Source: Grammothele lineata
Taxonomy: Eukaryota; Basidiomycota; Agaricomycetes; Polyporales; Polyporaceae
DNA length: 64,000 bases
Direction: 5' to 3'
Assembly: GCA_002150815.3 (NCBI GenBank)
Contig: NDFF03000029.1
Span: forward strand, 124,001-188,000
Below are positions 10,616-22,455 of this stretch, piece after piece. The stretch's first letter is position 1. Every line of letters starts with the position of its first letter. The translations under genes were made by a program, and so were the position numbers. The notes under the pieces were generated by a model. That model saw only the letters and a program-made list of their open reading frames with translations. It was not told where the DNA came from and searched no databases.

Positions 10616-13399
10616 ATGGCCACAGACATCCCCACGATCCGCGCCGCCGGCGGGCCGCTCGCGTTCATCCCCGACGACCTCACCATCCCCCAGTTCTTCC
10701 TGGACGGCCACCACCCGCTCGGAGGCGAGGCCCTGCAGCTGCGCAGGCCGGAGTACTTCATCGAGGATGCGACGGGGAGGACTCTGACGGGAGACCAGGT
10801 ATGTGGCGCTCGCTAGGCTGCTACCGGCCCTGCTTCGCAGGTCGGTTTAGCCGTTGAATGCACCGGGACGCTGACCAGCTCTCCTTATCCTCTCACGCCC
10901 TCTTCCCCCGGATGGGCTTGTACACTTCGTGTAGGTACGCGCGCGTGTATGGGGTCTCGCAAACTCGTTGCACATACGATGGAACATCGGTGAGCGTTGA
11001 TATCACTCGCGGGCTGCGCGCGATCCTGGCTGAGGCTGATCATTGCGCGAACTCTCCTCGTGAAACTTTAGGTGACGGTGACGTCGGTACGTCCATTTTG
11101 TTGTCTCGTACTGTACCCGTTATGCTAATAGGGGTGTACCTCCTGTCTAGTGTGTATCTACGGGCCGAACCACATTGGTGAGTTACGATATTCGCTGAAA
11201 AGTCGCCACGCGGACTAAATATCGTTCATGCGCCGCCAGACTACCCAACCGTCCTCTGGTGCGCTTGATCGATAGGGTAAGATACTAGCCTCGTTGTGCT
11301 GAATCGTGTTCACACTCCAGGGCCACGCACCGCGTAGGCGGTATCGTCACGTACGTCCTCCCTCCGCACCCGTATTTTTTCTTCTCCGACATCCACTCAC
11401 ACACCGCCGGCCTCCCGTTCTCCTCGTGTGCTTCCGCCACGCGCACAGCGGCGCCAACCCGGCCTACACCGCCGACGAGCTCGTCTACCAGATCCGCACC
11501 GCCAAAGCGACCGTCCTCTTCCTGCACCCCGACTCCCTCGCCGTCGGCCTCGAAGCCGCGCGCACCGCCGGCATCCCCCCGCACAAGATCGTCCTCTTCT
11601 CCCCCGTCCCAGGCGCTGGCTCCGACGCTCAGTATTTGACGGTCGACGACCTCGTCGCGGAGGGCCTCGCGCAGCCGCGCCGATGGGCAGAGCCCCGCCT
11701 GAAGCCGGGCGAGGCGAAGACGAAGCTCGCGCTGCTGTTCTTCTCGAGCGGGACGACGGGCCGCCCAAAGGCGGTGAAGATCCCGCATTATTCGGTCATT
11801 GCGAATTGTGTGCAGATGAAGCAGTACGTGGATATGAGGGACGCGAAGTATCAGAACGCGGAGAAGAAGTATGCTGCGGGGGACGTCGCGCTTGGAGGTA
11901 GGTGTTCTGGTGGCTGTTAGGTGAAGTCGGACGCTGATGGTCCTTCTCGCAGTGCTGCCTTTCTACCGTACGTTTGTTGGACTGTCTAGAGATGGGACTA
12001 CAATGCTGAGCTGGTTCCAGACATTTACGGCGTTGTTGTCTCGCTGCATTTCTTCATGTTCTGTGGGGTAAGCTCTATGCTTTTACACTCATATGGGCTG
12101 ATCACTGAGGATACACATAGATGACGCTCTCGATTGTGTCAAAGTTCAACTTTGAGAACATGCTCAAGAGCGTAGAACGCTACAAGATCAACCACCTTGC
12201 GTGCGCTCACTTTTTATACTACAAGCGGACGTCCTATCCTCACGTTTGCCCGTCTTCGTTAGCCTCGTCCCGCCTATGATCGTCCTGCTCTGCAAGGTCA
12301 GCCTTCCCTCCCTCTCCTCCCCTTCCTCCTCGGCCATTCACTCCCCCCCCCTCCTCTTCCCCAGCACCCCGCCACCAAGAACTACAACCTCTCCACCGTA
12401 AAGACGCTCACCTCCGGCGCCGCCCCCCTCTCCGCCGAGCTCGTGCACCAAGTCTCGCACGTGCTCGCCAACGCGACGATCGGCCAAGGGTACGGAATGA
12501 CCGAGACCTGCACGACCGTCTCCTTCCCGCAGATCGACGTGCGCGTCGGGCAGCCGGGCGCGTCGGGGCGCCTCATCCCCGGCACCGCCGCGCGCATCCG
12601 CAAGCCGGACGGTGGCGGCTGGGGCGGGGTCGGGGAGGAAGGCGAGCTGGTGCTCGCGGGCCCGAGCGTGGCGTTGGGGTATTTGGACAACGAGGAGGCG
12701 ACGAGGGAGACGTTTAGGGACGGGTGGGTGTATACGGGCGATGTGGGGTACATTGATGAGCATAATAATTTGTTCATCGTTGACCGGATCAAGGTGCGTC
12801 TATGCGGACGTGCGGGGCGGCGGCTTGCGGTGTACTTACCTCTCACTTTTAGGAACTCATCAAGGTGCGCGGCTTCCAAGGTATGCTCCCATTCCACATC
12901 CTCTGCCCGTAATCGTCCGCTCACCAATCCCCCTTTCTTCTCACGACACAGTCGCCCCGGCCGAGCTCGAGGGCCACCTTCTCGTCCACCCCGACGTCGC
13001 CGACGTCTGCGTGATCGCCGCGCCGGACGAGTTCTCGGGCGAGCTCCCCTTCGCCTTCGTCACTCTCCGCGACCCGAAGCTCGCGCAGGACCCCGCCGCC
13101 GCGGCGCGCGTGCGGGCTAGCATCATGAAGGTCCGTCCTCGCCCCCTGCCCCCTTCCCATCCACCCCCTTTCCGCCTAACCCGCCTGAATTGTACTCGTC
13201 GCTGACACACACGCAGCACGTCTCGGACCACAAGACGCAGTTCAAGTGGCTCGCGGGCGTCGAGTTCGTCGACGCGATCCCCAAGAACCCCTCCGGCAAG
13301 CTCCTCCGGCGCGTGCTCCGCGACCGCCTCAAGCAGCTCCTCGCCGAAGGTAAAGTCCAGCTCATCCAGCCCGGCGCGAAGACGCGGGCGAAGCTCTGA
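10616..13399 (+). CDS. Ligase 2: tandem paralogue of ligase 1, signal AKL
   Basis: It has the same fold and nearly the same exon plan as ligase 1. The first exon contains the paralogous block FIPDDLTIPQFFLD. Spliced exons then give GLANSLHIRWNI, CIYGPNHIDYPTVLW, HRVGGIV and ANPAYTADELVYQI. The ATP-binding motif is FFSSGTTGRPK, followed by LPFYHIYGVVVSLHFF, GQGYGMTETC, GWVYTGDVGYID and IVDRIK. A 28-base micro-exon at about 12853-12880 supplies ELIKVRGFQ. The end reads NPSGKLLRRVL and then AKL, a PTS1-type signal. Relative to ligase 1 it has a longer segment after the P-hinge and different residues in the substrate region (GQGYGMTETCTTVSF against GQAYGMTETCTAVTF), so the substrates may differ. 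Confidence 0.93.
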
Positions 13400-14920
13400 G
13401 AGCTGAGCGGTGAGCGGCGAACGGTCTGGGGATAGGGTCCAACGTTCAAACTTGAACGGATGCCGATGGTTTCTTGCGGCTTGGAAATTTTGTGTGGACT
13501 TGATCTATCATGTGGGGTCTGTTGGAGTGGATGTATACTAGTCTATGGAGTGTCCCAGCACGAAAGTTACGATTCCACTTGGGAATCGGTCCTTAACGAC
13601 GTTTCGCATACCTTTTTTGGCAGAAACATGGCACACGGTTTCACCCGTTATCTTGTCTCTACCCGTTTCCTTCCGTCAATCACGTGAAACACACACTTGA
13701 AGTTTCATTGCAAGCGCCCAACGTGCACCCCGAGCTTGTGTTTGCGACGGTAAAGTTATCGCCTTCTGCGTTCACATATTAATCTTTGACGAAGCCCCTG
13801 CTGTTTTCGAGAGTGTGCTCCGATTTCCTAAACCTCGGACTTTGGCACCCCTCTTTGATCCGGATCCCCCAAGCACGACTGCGAACGAGTCCATTAGGCT
13901 CAAGCTGGGTAGGTGCGCCGAGGGTATGCCCCTGTAGAGCTCACCGAGACGTGCTACTTGATGGACGGCCGCCTCAGGTTGTGCTACCGTCTTTGCTGCT
14001 GCGCTCAAGTAGTACGACATGGCGAGATTTGCGGCCGATACTCGCATGACGCTCATTGTATCGTGCACCGGCGCAGCACCGCGGTTCCGCCGCGCAACGA
14101 TATTCTGCGCACGCAAGCTTGGCGCACTCCCCTTCCAGATTATTGCAGGGCACATTGCAGGACATGCACCGCGGTCCTCCTCTTGCACTTTCCGAGTTGT
14201 TGGAAGGACGGTGGCGGGCACACATGGAGACAACCTAGCAGTGAAGACTTGCCTGCCTGGTACCTCCAATCTGCCGGATGCTCTTTGTTTGTACAGGGTC
14301 GACGGGGCTCACAATTGCGTGGAACAGCTCAGAAAGTATGGAATTCCTATATCTTCTAAGAAACACCCGTCTCTGCGAATGGTGCACTCAGCCGAGACGC
14401 CGGTGTGTCGGAGGAGGTAGGAAGAGTAGTGTAAATAGGCTCCTAGTTGTAAAGAGAGGTTTAGGCTGCGCAGCCTTCTGGGAGGGTCACGCAAGTCGCT
14501 ACTTGTGTGTGAGATGCGAGGTTCCCGATCTTGCGATAGCCAGGAGTGTGCAAACTTTGTGGGTACCACAATGCGCGCTCAATATCCCCATGTTCGCTGT
14601 CAGGAAGAGGATGTCAGCGGAGTCTGGACTCGAAAGGGCATAAATGTGGTGATTCTTTATAGGCTGGCTTTCCCCGCCGGATTTCGAGATATGTTGCTAA
14701 AGATGCACTGAGTGTCGAATGACAATAATCATTGATAGCTACCCGTGTAAGTATGACAAGTGGAATCGTATCCAGCGCGCTTCGCGTCGCGGCACACCTG
14801 CAAGTTTGATTACTGTCTGTCCGCGCTGATAAATCACATAGTAAAAGGTATCCGACCATTTTGTATGGTTGTATTTCGACGAGCGTCTATCATCGACCTT
14901 AGGCGAGCCTGGTCAGAACT
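13400..14920. other. Intergenic, no gene seen
   Basis: About 1.5 kb of ordinary-looking sequence between ligase 2 and the inverted-repeat element. Several short open frames exist on both strands, but none has a family motif or a sensible splice pattern. Confidence 0.5.
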
Positions 14921-14958
14921 CACAGGTGGCAAAGGAAAATTTTGAGGGGGTAAAAATT
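14921..14958 (+). repeat. Left terminal inverted repeat
   Basis: Pairs with 15479-15516 read on the minus strand. The first 15 bases are identical, and 34 of 38 positions match by eye. Confidence 0.85.
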
Positions 14959-15478
14959 CGGCTGATATCGCGAGGTTTGTAATGATGTAATCAGTCTATT
15001 GACGTCGACGATATGGCGGATATATTCGGCAGAGATCTGGGATTTCCCCAGAATGTTGATAGGCCTATTGCTGGGGTCAATATCTCGTTGAAATGAGAAA
15101 TGTGAGCGACCTATCAGCAAAATATTGACGGCGTCGATATCTACACAACAAAGGCACTATTCGCGAAATGTTGTTAGGGACGAAAACGGGGAGAAAGGGG
15201 CAATGTTGATACAAAGAACATGGCCCATTTCCACCAAATAATGTCGTGTCATGTTACCACGGTCAAAATGATGGAACTAGTGCGTCTTTTGCCAGATTGT
15301 AGCCAAGATCTCCTCTCGCACAAGATTCTGACCAAATAAGGAATGTCTCTCCAATTTGGTCCGTGAAAAAATGACGCCTCTTTCGAGACAAAAGTCCTTC
15401 TTCTTACGCTATCTTATCCCCATCTTCTCCGCGAAAAAATACTTGATAACATTGTTACTGTTGACGCACTGTTATCGC

Positions 15479-15516
15479 AATTTTAACCCCCTAAAAATTC
15501 CCCTTTGCCACCTGTG
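15479..15516 (-). repeat. Right terminal inverted repeat
   Basis: Reverse-complement partner of 14921-14958. It ends in CCACCTGTG immediately before the ACT duplication. Confidence 0.85.
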
Positions 15517-15569
15517 ACTACGGCCACGACTAAGATCGAGTCATCGCTCGTCCGTTATGACTGACATTC

Positions 15570-16720
15570 ATGACGACCCCAGTCAACCCCTTTATATTTG
15601 AAGTGCCCGAATGGCTCTTGAAACACCCAGAGATATTGCATAGGGGTATACGCCTGCATGATCCGCTTAAACCCGTACGTATACTCTGCTCGTCGTGAAC
15701 GATCTGCGCCTCACTCTCATTCTAGTTCAGCGTGTACACTACCGATCATTCTAGACCGTCTCCTCACTATGCTATCAAGATGGTTAAGGATGATGCTATG
15801 GTAGAACTAGATGTCTACGACCGCCTTCTGAGCGATTGTAGCGATCCGAGAAATCACACCCTCCCTTGTGATGTTATCCGATCAGAGCAACCACTCCTCA
15901 TAATGCCTTGCGTTCCGGACATGAACCTGGCAATATGGACATTCCCCGAGTTATACGACTGTTTCTATCAAATCCTTGAAGTGACTACTCGTTCTGTTTG
16001 TCATATGCCAGTGACTCATCGCCTTACGTACGAGCAGGGCATGGAATATATGCATTCTCAACATATCGCGCACATGGTATGTGGTGGCTTTATCAAGTCA
16101 GTTGCAATCGCATTGGGGGCTCATTTCCACAAAGATCTTCACCAAGACAATGTGTTGGTGGCTACTCAACGCTCGGCTTCTTCTCACCCGAACACGCTTC
16201 GTCAAGGCCGGACATACCTCATCGACTTCGGCCTTTCACTGCAACTCGAACTAGGTCCAATGCAACAGCCCGCGGTGTTGCTACCCAACACCCTATGGCC
16301 GAGACCAAAAGAAGGGATCACTCACTTTGATCCCTATGCCTGGGACATGTTCTTCGTCGGGCGTACATTCGAAGTGACACTCAAAGTGAGTTCTTAAAAT
16401 CAGCATGCATGGACGCGGGCAGGACAAGGAGCTGATAACTCGTGTTCTAACTCTCGCGGTCGGTCCTCAACAAGAGAACGAGCATCGTGTGTCGCACCGG
16501 GTCACCCTTTCTGGCCCGCGCATTCGCGCATTGGGTCGTCGGCAAGGAGCGGGAAGACTGCAATGGCACCGTCGGGGTTTGTCGGTGCCGCCCCACTGCG
16601 TCCCGCGCACGGAAGGTGTTTGGGGTTCTTCGTTGGGTCTTGTACGCTCAGTTTTGGTGCGAATCGATGCTGCAGCGGATTAAGGCGCGCTTGCTGTTTC
16701 GATTCAGAAGCGATCCATAG
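15570..16720 (+). CDS. Protein-kinase-like protein, basidiomycete type
   Basis: The start at 15570 gives a 35-codon first exon (contains FIFEVPEWLLKHPEILHRGI) spliced at 15675-15725 to FSVYTTDHS. The kinase-like core follows: a lysine in HYAIKMVKDD, VYDRLL, DPRNHTLPCDVIRS, LLIMPCVPDMN, GMEYMHSQHIAH, a catalytic-loop-like HKDLHQDNVLVA, the metal-binding IDFGLS, and HFDPYAWDMFFVG. A further intron (about 16386-16474) leads to a C-terminal exon with FLARAFAHWVVGKERE, RCRPTASRARKVF and a basic end. Related short kinase-like proteins are numerous in Agaricomycetes. The catalytic Asp, Asn and DFG are present, so activity is possible. The stretch between IAHM and HKDLH is either translated or partly removed by an unclear intron, and this is the weakest part of the model. 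The gene starts only 53 bp after the transposon. Confidence 0.75.
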
Positions 16721-17944
16721 AGGGCATTGTATGTTTACCAGTTTTCCTCGTTGGTTCTAGCTTGAGACTCGGAACTAAGATTGCTTCGTGATGGTATATC
16801 ATAGTTTCCACGTGCCTCCTTCTTCTCAAGTTACTTCATGTGAGCCTCACACTTCCATACATATCGGATCCAAATGAGCAAGAAGCGTGGAGGAAAGGAG
16901 AAATCAAGTGGAACATTTACTGGTAGTTTTTGCTCGGCGGCAGGGCTCGTGCCCATGTTCAACTTAGCGCTTATCTTCCTCTCTGTAATCCTCCAGAGCC
17001 CTCGTCGCCGGCCAATGATTGTCAAAGTGGCATTGGTTCGAAGATGGGGCTGTCAAAGGCGATGTGCAACTTGTGGTGGGGGAACGCGAGGTCTAGGACG
17101 TTAAGCCTCCTATATAGCAGTTAATATGACGAGAAGTGCGCGGGGGAGAACCCGACCAACAACGACCTGAGCCTTGCGATCGTCCGAAGGTCAGACCGTT
17201 TTCTGAGTGCTGAGAAGTCCCGCTTGCATCGGGATGACCGATGCGTCCAGAGACCGGAATATTCAAGTGGATCCACGACGACCACAACAGCCGCTGACAC
17301 AACCGTTAGAAGCAAAGACTAGGATTACGACTCTACCTAAGACACGACAGGAGGGGAGACACAGTATCCCGGGGCGCCGCGGACGGCGATACCAACAGAC
17401 ATATGTAACAAGCAAAGCGATACAAGAAAGGGGTGCAGATGCGCGGACGGGGAACACGGTGGGCCTATCATGACGAACAGCGACGGGCGATGCAGTAAAT
17501 ATGCGGCGTGACAATAATGACGATGACGGACATGCTTGCGTGATGCGCGGTGGCGGCAGTGGTATATGTGGTTGTGTAGATGAGGGCGATGAGGATGCCG
17601 GACGCGCATGGGCGTAGGGGGAGGGGTGATGATTGCAGTATGAGACAGGGTAGGGTAGATGGATGGAAAGATGCGAAGGAGTGTGGGATGTACGCGGCGC
17701 AGCGGCGGTATTTAGGAAGGGGTGAGTTAGGGAGGTATCGGGGTGTAGGACGCCGAGCGGGGCGGTGGTCAGTAATGTACGGATTATGGAGAGAGGAACG
17801 GATGCGCCAATAAATATGCGTTAAGTCATGAAGGTCTGTAAGCACACACGTCAGTGTCCACCTAAGACATGTGAAAAAGCATGGCATACGCACTTCGGGT
17901 GGCGGCAGATACGCCCTCTACAACGGCTGCTACTACTACACTTG
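16721..17944. other. Intergenic between convergent genes
   Basis: This holds the 3' flanks of the kinase-like gene (plus) and the coiled-coil gene (minus). Short open frames show no recognisable protein. Confidence 0.5.
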
Positions 17945-20900
17945 CTACAAAGTCACTTTGAAGCCTTTCTGGTGGTTCGGGGTAATGATGTCCGAGTTGC
18001 GCCGCGTCAGGGACGGGGACGTGGGGTTCGGCCCGGGGATGGCGGACATGGACTGGCGGCGGGACGGGCCGTGGTTTTGCAGCTTCAACTCCTCGAGCGA
18101 GATGCCCAGCATCTCGCACAGCTCTCTTTGTGCCTGGACCATCGCGCGGAGTTCCGACGAGGGCGAGTCTACAACACGATAAATGTCAGTCTCGCTGAAT
18201 ACCATGGCACTGAAATGGAAGGACTTACCCATAGAGCTGAGGCCCATGGAGATCCGCCCTCCGGACGACAAGGAGAAGAGGTCGCGGACGGCCGGGATCG
18301 GCGGGACGGGGGGAATCTCCTCGTCCCCGTTCGGGCCCAGCCACGCGCCAGGAGACGCAACACCGGAGTAGCGATGCGTGCTGCTCGTGGACGAGCGATG
18401 GCTCCGCCTGTACATCGAACGCAGGCCCGCCTTGCTCGCCCTGACGCTGTTCTTCCTTGCGACCATGACGCGGGACGAGCGACGGCTGGGCGTGAGCGAC
18501 TCCTTGTCCGCATCCCTGTCCCTCTTGCTGCTCCCGCTGGGTCCAGGAATACCGAGCGGGCTCGGCTCAGCCATGATGCGGTCCGTGAAGTCGTCGAACT
18601 CCTGCGCGCCCTCCTGCGCCTCGCGCCACGCCTCGTCGCGCTCCATCTCGAGCACCTGCACCTGCTCCCGCAGGCGCTGCACCTCGCCGACCTGCTTCAG
18701 GAAGGACGAGTTCAGCTTCCGGAGCGCCATCGCGAGCGCGCTCCGCTGGTGCACGTCCCGCAGCCGCTCGAGCTGCGCGAGCTGGTCCGTCGCCGTGTAC
18801 AGCTCGTCCGCGGCGCCGTCCAGGCTCTCCGTCACGTCGCTCAGCTCCGCGAGCGCGCGGTGCACCTCGGACGGGTCCGGGCCCTCCGCGAGCCGCGCGA
18901 CGCTCGCGAGGAGCGTGTTGCGCTTGCGCACCCCAAGCTTGTACTTCGTCTTCAGGTCCGCGATGTGCGCCTCGACGCGCGCGATCTCCGCGGGCAGCTC
19001 CGTCTCGAGGGTGTCGCGGGGCAAGATCCTAATCACGCTCGCGTCCGCCGAGTTGCGGATGGCCGTCGACACGATGTGCTGCAGCTGCTGCGACGTCAGC
19101 GTCCACTGCGCGGCCTCCATCGTGAGCCCGCGCCAGGGCACGCCGCGCGGCTGGAAGCGCGGCGCCGCGTGCGAGATCATCGACACCTTCCGCTGCGCCC
19201 CGACCCCGCTCCCGCCTGCGCTCCCTGGGGAGCCGCCCTGGCTGGAGACGGAGCCCGCGCGGAGACGCGCTGCGCTCGGGCCGTAACTTGGTTTCCGGGG
19301 ACCCTGCGGCGCCATAGGTCGCGTCCTGGCGATGCGCCGGGGCGTGCTCTCTGGGGTACCATACGACGCGCGCAGCGGGGTGTTGGGCGGCGGCGTAAGC
19401 TCCGGCGTCGCCACGCGCTGAGGAACAGCTGCTGTCTGTTGCTGTGATGAGCCGGAACCGGAAGCTTGCGGTGGCGTCCCACTTCTGAGGTCCTCCATGT
19501 ACGGCGGCGGGGGCTGCTCGACGCTGATCGCTGACTGATGCGCGTCCATTCGTGAGCGACCGGGGAGCGGGGACGATGGCGCAGACGAGTTCGGGGGTGT
19601 CGGGAATGGCGAAAGCGAGCGCTTCTGAGGGATCGACGATCGCGAGGACGACGCCTGCGGCTGGAGCGTGCTCAGCGACTGCGAGCCGGACGGGTGCGAC
19701 TCTTCCGAGGAGTCGACCGTGCCGACACTGCCGGCGCGCTGGATGACGAGCGGGGGAGTGGGGTTAAATGAGGGCGCGTACGAGGGTGGGGGCGACGCGA
19801 GCGGCTCGTCGGGGTTGGTCACGGAGCGCATGCGCCGGTGCGAGGACGCCTCAGCCGCCTTGCGCTCCGCCGCGGACATGTTCGAGCTCTGGGCCTGGGC
19901 GGCGGTCTGGTTACCGTTGCCTTGCACGTTGCTGCCCATCTGGCTTTGACTGTGATTGCTCCCATCCCTCGAAAGCTGACTCGCCGCAATCGACCCCGAC
20001 CGCTCGCGCAACGGCTGCAACGGCGGCACCGGCAGAGGCAACGGCAACGGCGGGGGTGGCGGTTGACTCTGCTGCAGCACGAACGTCGAGAACATCGTCC
20101 CGCTCGTCGGCGGCTCCGGCAGCGTCGAGTACGTCGACACCGCGCGCGACGCGACCTGCTCCTCGATCGCCGTCAGCCGCTTCATCGCCTGGGACGTCGG
20201 CGGCAGCGGCCCCGCACCACCACCAGGCCCTTCCTGCACCTGCATCTGGATGGCGGACGTCTGCGGGCTCGCGGGTGCCGAGCCTTCCCCGCTTGTGCTG
20301 TCGCCCGTGAGCGGCGGCGTGGGCGGGACGCGCGACGGCCGCGGCGCACTCGGTTTCGCGTACACGCTCCCCGATAGCCTCGAAGGGCGCGCGTTCATGC
20401 GCTTGATGTCGTTCAGCGCAGGTCCACGCGAGCCCGCAGGCCCCCGTGTCCCACCCCTCTCGCCCGCGCCTCTTGTCCCAGCGCCGTTCGCCACGGGCGG
20501 GGAGGCGAAGCCGGCGGACCAGAGGGGGGAGAAAGCGTTGGGCGTCTCGGGGAAGGTTTGCCGGTCAGTGAGCGCGGTGGAGGGCATGGACTCGCCGCTC
20601 GAGCTGAGCATCGGCGTTGGGATCAGGTTGCTATCTTCAGAACGGCGGCCTAAGGGGAGCGGAGGTGGAGGGCCGGCCGGGCGCGACTCGCGCGCGATCT
20701 GAAGGGGGAAGTTGTCGAGGAGGTCCGGGGAGTCGACGGGGGTGTCGCCGGTGGGGAACGTCGGGGGCGCGAAGCGTGCGGAGGTAGGCGTCGTGTTGTT
20801 CGGGAACGCGGAGGGCTGGGGAGAAGAGGGGGCGATGACTGACGCGGGGCGCTCGCCGATGGGGAGAAGTACTGCAGGGCGAGTGGATTGGCTCGCGGGT

Positions 20901-22455
20901 GCGCGAGGGCCACCGGTTTCTGACAGGGTGCGGGTGGACGCGAACCGTCCGTTCTGCATCGCATATGCGCCAGAAGATCGCATCGTGCCGGGCATGGCAC
21001 CGTTGGGTGCGAGGCCACGGATGTCGAGCGTCTGCGAGGCGTTGGACGGGCGACGTCCGTTGACAGGATCGGTGGCTGCGCGGGCATGATAAGACGCATC
21101 CGTCCCGAGAGAAGACGAGCTCGCATTGCCATCCATGTTCAAACTCCGCTGCGGGCCAACAGAGTTTGGGAGTGAGCGATTGGATCCGTTGGACCCGTTG
21201 GACGCTGCCTGGCCGAGAAGCACAGGGGTGTTGGGCATCGAGGGTGCGGACGATGCTTCGGAGATGGGAGAGATGGGCGGCATACTCAACGTCTGTTCAC
21301 GGCGCAGTCGTCCTGTGCTCTTCGGGCGTCTTAGTTGTGGAGGCGGCTCCAGTTGGCTCTTGTTGTCGCCTTCGTCGAGAATCAGTGAGACGGAGTTGCG
21401 TTTGCTGAGCGGCGATACGTCGAGCGAAGGAAGTGGTGGCACAGGCGGCACGGATGCGCTTTCGGGGGAGCCAATGCTCGCCCGCCGATCGCGCAAGTAC
21501 GCAGGGTTGTGTAGCGGGTGCTCACCGCGCGGCAGCGTCGCAGAGTCCTGGCGCGTGACGCCGCCCGACTTGTATTTGGACGCGCGCGACTCATTCGACC
21601 ATGCCGTCCCTACGAGAGCCTGCGCGAGACTGGTCCCCGATATGGCCGACGACAGGTCGTCCGTGATCGCAGACACAGGACTTGGAGGGGATTTCGTTGG
21701 CACTGGGGGCGGGAGCCCTCCGGAGTCGGTACCTTCGGCCGAGGACTGCTGCACTTTGATTTTCGCGCCGGTAACATTATGGGGTATCCGGATCGGAGAG
21801 GGTGTAGGTTTCCGGGTAGAGAGTAGATTCTGGAGCCCGCGCTCAGGATTGCGCGAAACCTGGCTATATGCGCATACACTCACAAAATCTTGTCCGTCCT
21901 CTGAGCCACGACGACCATGAAATGAAGTGTCGACGTAAAGCCGGTTGGGCTAGGATATACGTTGCAGCTAGGAAATTATGAAAGGGCACGAATGCTGCTC
22001 ACCTCGCGCGGCTCCTCACCCTCCCTGATAGTTTCCTCCAGGCCAGTGCGGCTTCGAGAAGCCGACGACGTCGACGCGTCGGCATGGCCGTTAGGTAGAG
22101 AGACATTTCGCTTGGGCGGCGTGATTATCTCGGCAGCCGACAAAATGTTTGGGGGCATCCATTCCGAAAGAGAGTCGCCTGGCTCGAAGTCAAGCTGGAG
22201 CTGGGGGGAAGTAGTGGAGGCGGCGGAGGAATGATCAACGCTGGTGGTCGGACCTGTCTCGTCGGGTACTGTCGCGCCGAAGGGCCCCTTCTCGTTGATC
22301 TCGACAATCTCCGGGGAGGCGAAGGAGCCGGGGGACGGTGGGGACTGGGTGCGGCGTATGCTATGGATGTTGGGGATGCTTTGTATGCTGTTGCTGAAGG
22401 CGGCCGAGAACTTCTTCTGCCTAGTAGAGGTCTTGTTGCGGAATGCGGTAAACAT
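17945..22455 (-). CDS. Large Ser/Pro-rich coiled-coil protein, possibly Uds1 family
   Basis: The protein is about 1,430 residues in three exons. Exon 1 starts at 22455 with MFTAFRNKTSTRQKKFSAAF and ends at 22003. Exon 2 begins at 21859 with VSRNPERGLQNLL. A last intron near 18170-18228 joins GLSSM to DSPSSELRAM. The N-terminal two thirds are disordered and rich in Ser, Pro and Gly, with runs of proline. The C-terminal third opens with RGVPWRGLTMEAAQWTLTS and then forms long amphipathic helices, for example around ELPAEIARVEAHIADLKTKY and QVQVLEMERDEAWREAQ. This arrangement, a GLTMEAAQW block followed by coiled coils, resembles the fungal 'up-regulated during septation' proteins. That points to a role at the septum or cell cortex, from memory of the family only. 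Long opposite-strand frames across this GC-rich gene are shadows. Confidence 0.85.

Larger units (their letters stand above)
14921..15516. mobile_element. Non-autonomous DNA transposon (596 bp, CACTA-like ends)
   Basis: The two ends form inverted repeats of about 38 bases with four mismatches. Both begin CACAGGTGGCAAAGG and continue with a matching A/T block, a run of five G and another A/T block. The element is flanked on both sides by the same three bases, ACT (14918-14920 and 15517-15519), a target-site duplication of the length made by CACTA/EnSpm-type and PIF/Harbinger-type transposases. The interior is richer in A and T than the neighbourhood and encodes no protein, so it would need a transposase from elsewhere. 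It contains several short motifs with ATATC or GATAT near both ends. The assignment to CACTA rests on the CACAG terminus and the 3-bp duplication. Confidence 0.8.

Noticed and set aside
10070..10714. 214-codon minus-strand open frame between ligases 1 and 2
   Set aside because: It overlaps the first coding exon of ligase 2 antisense and has no motif.
17828..19447. A 539-codon plus-strand open frame
   Set aside because: It lies antisense to the coiled-coil gene, is Arg/His/Leu-rich and has no motif. It is a by-product of high GC at third positions on the other strand.
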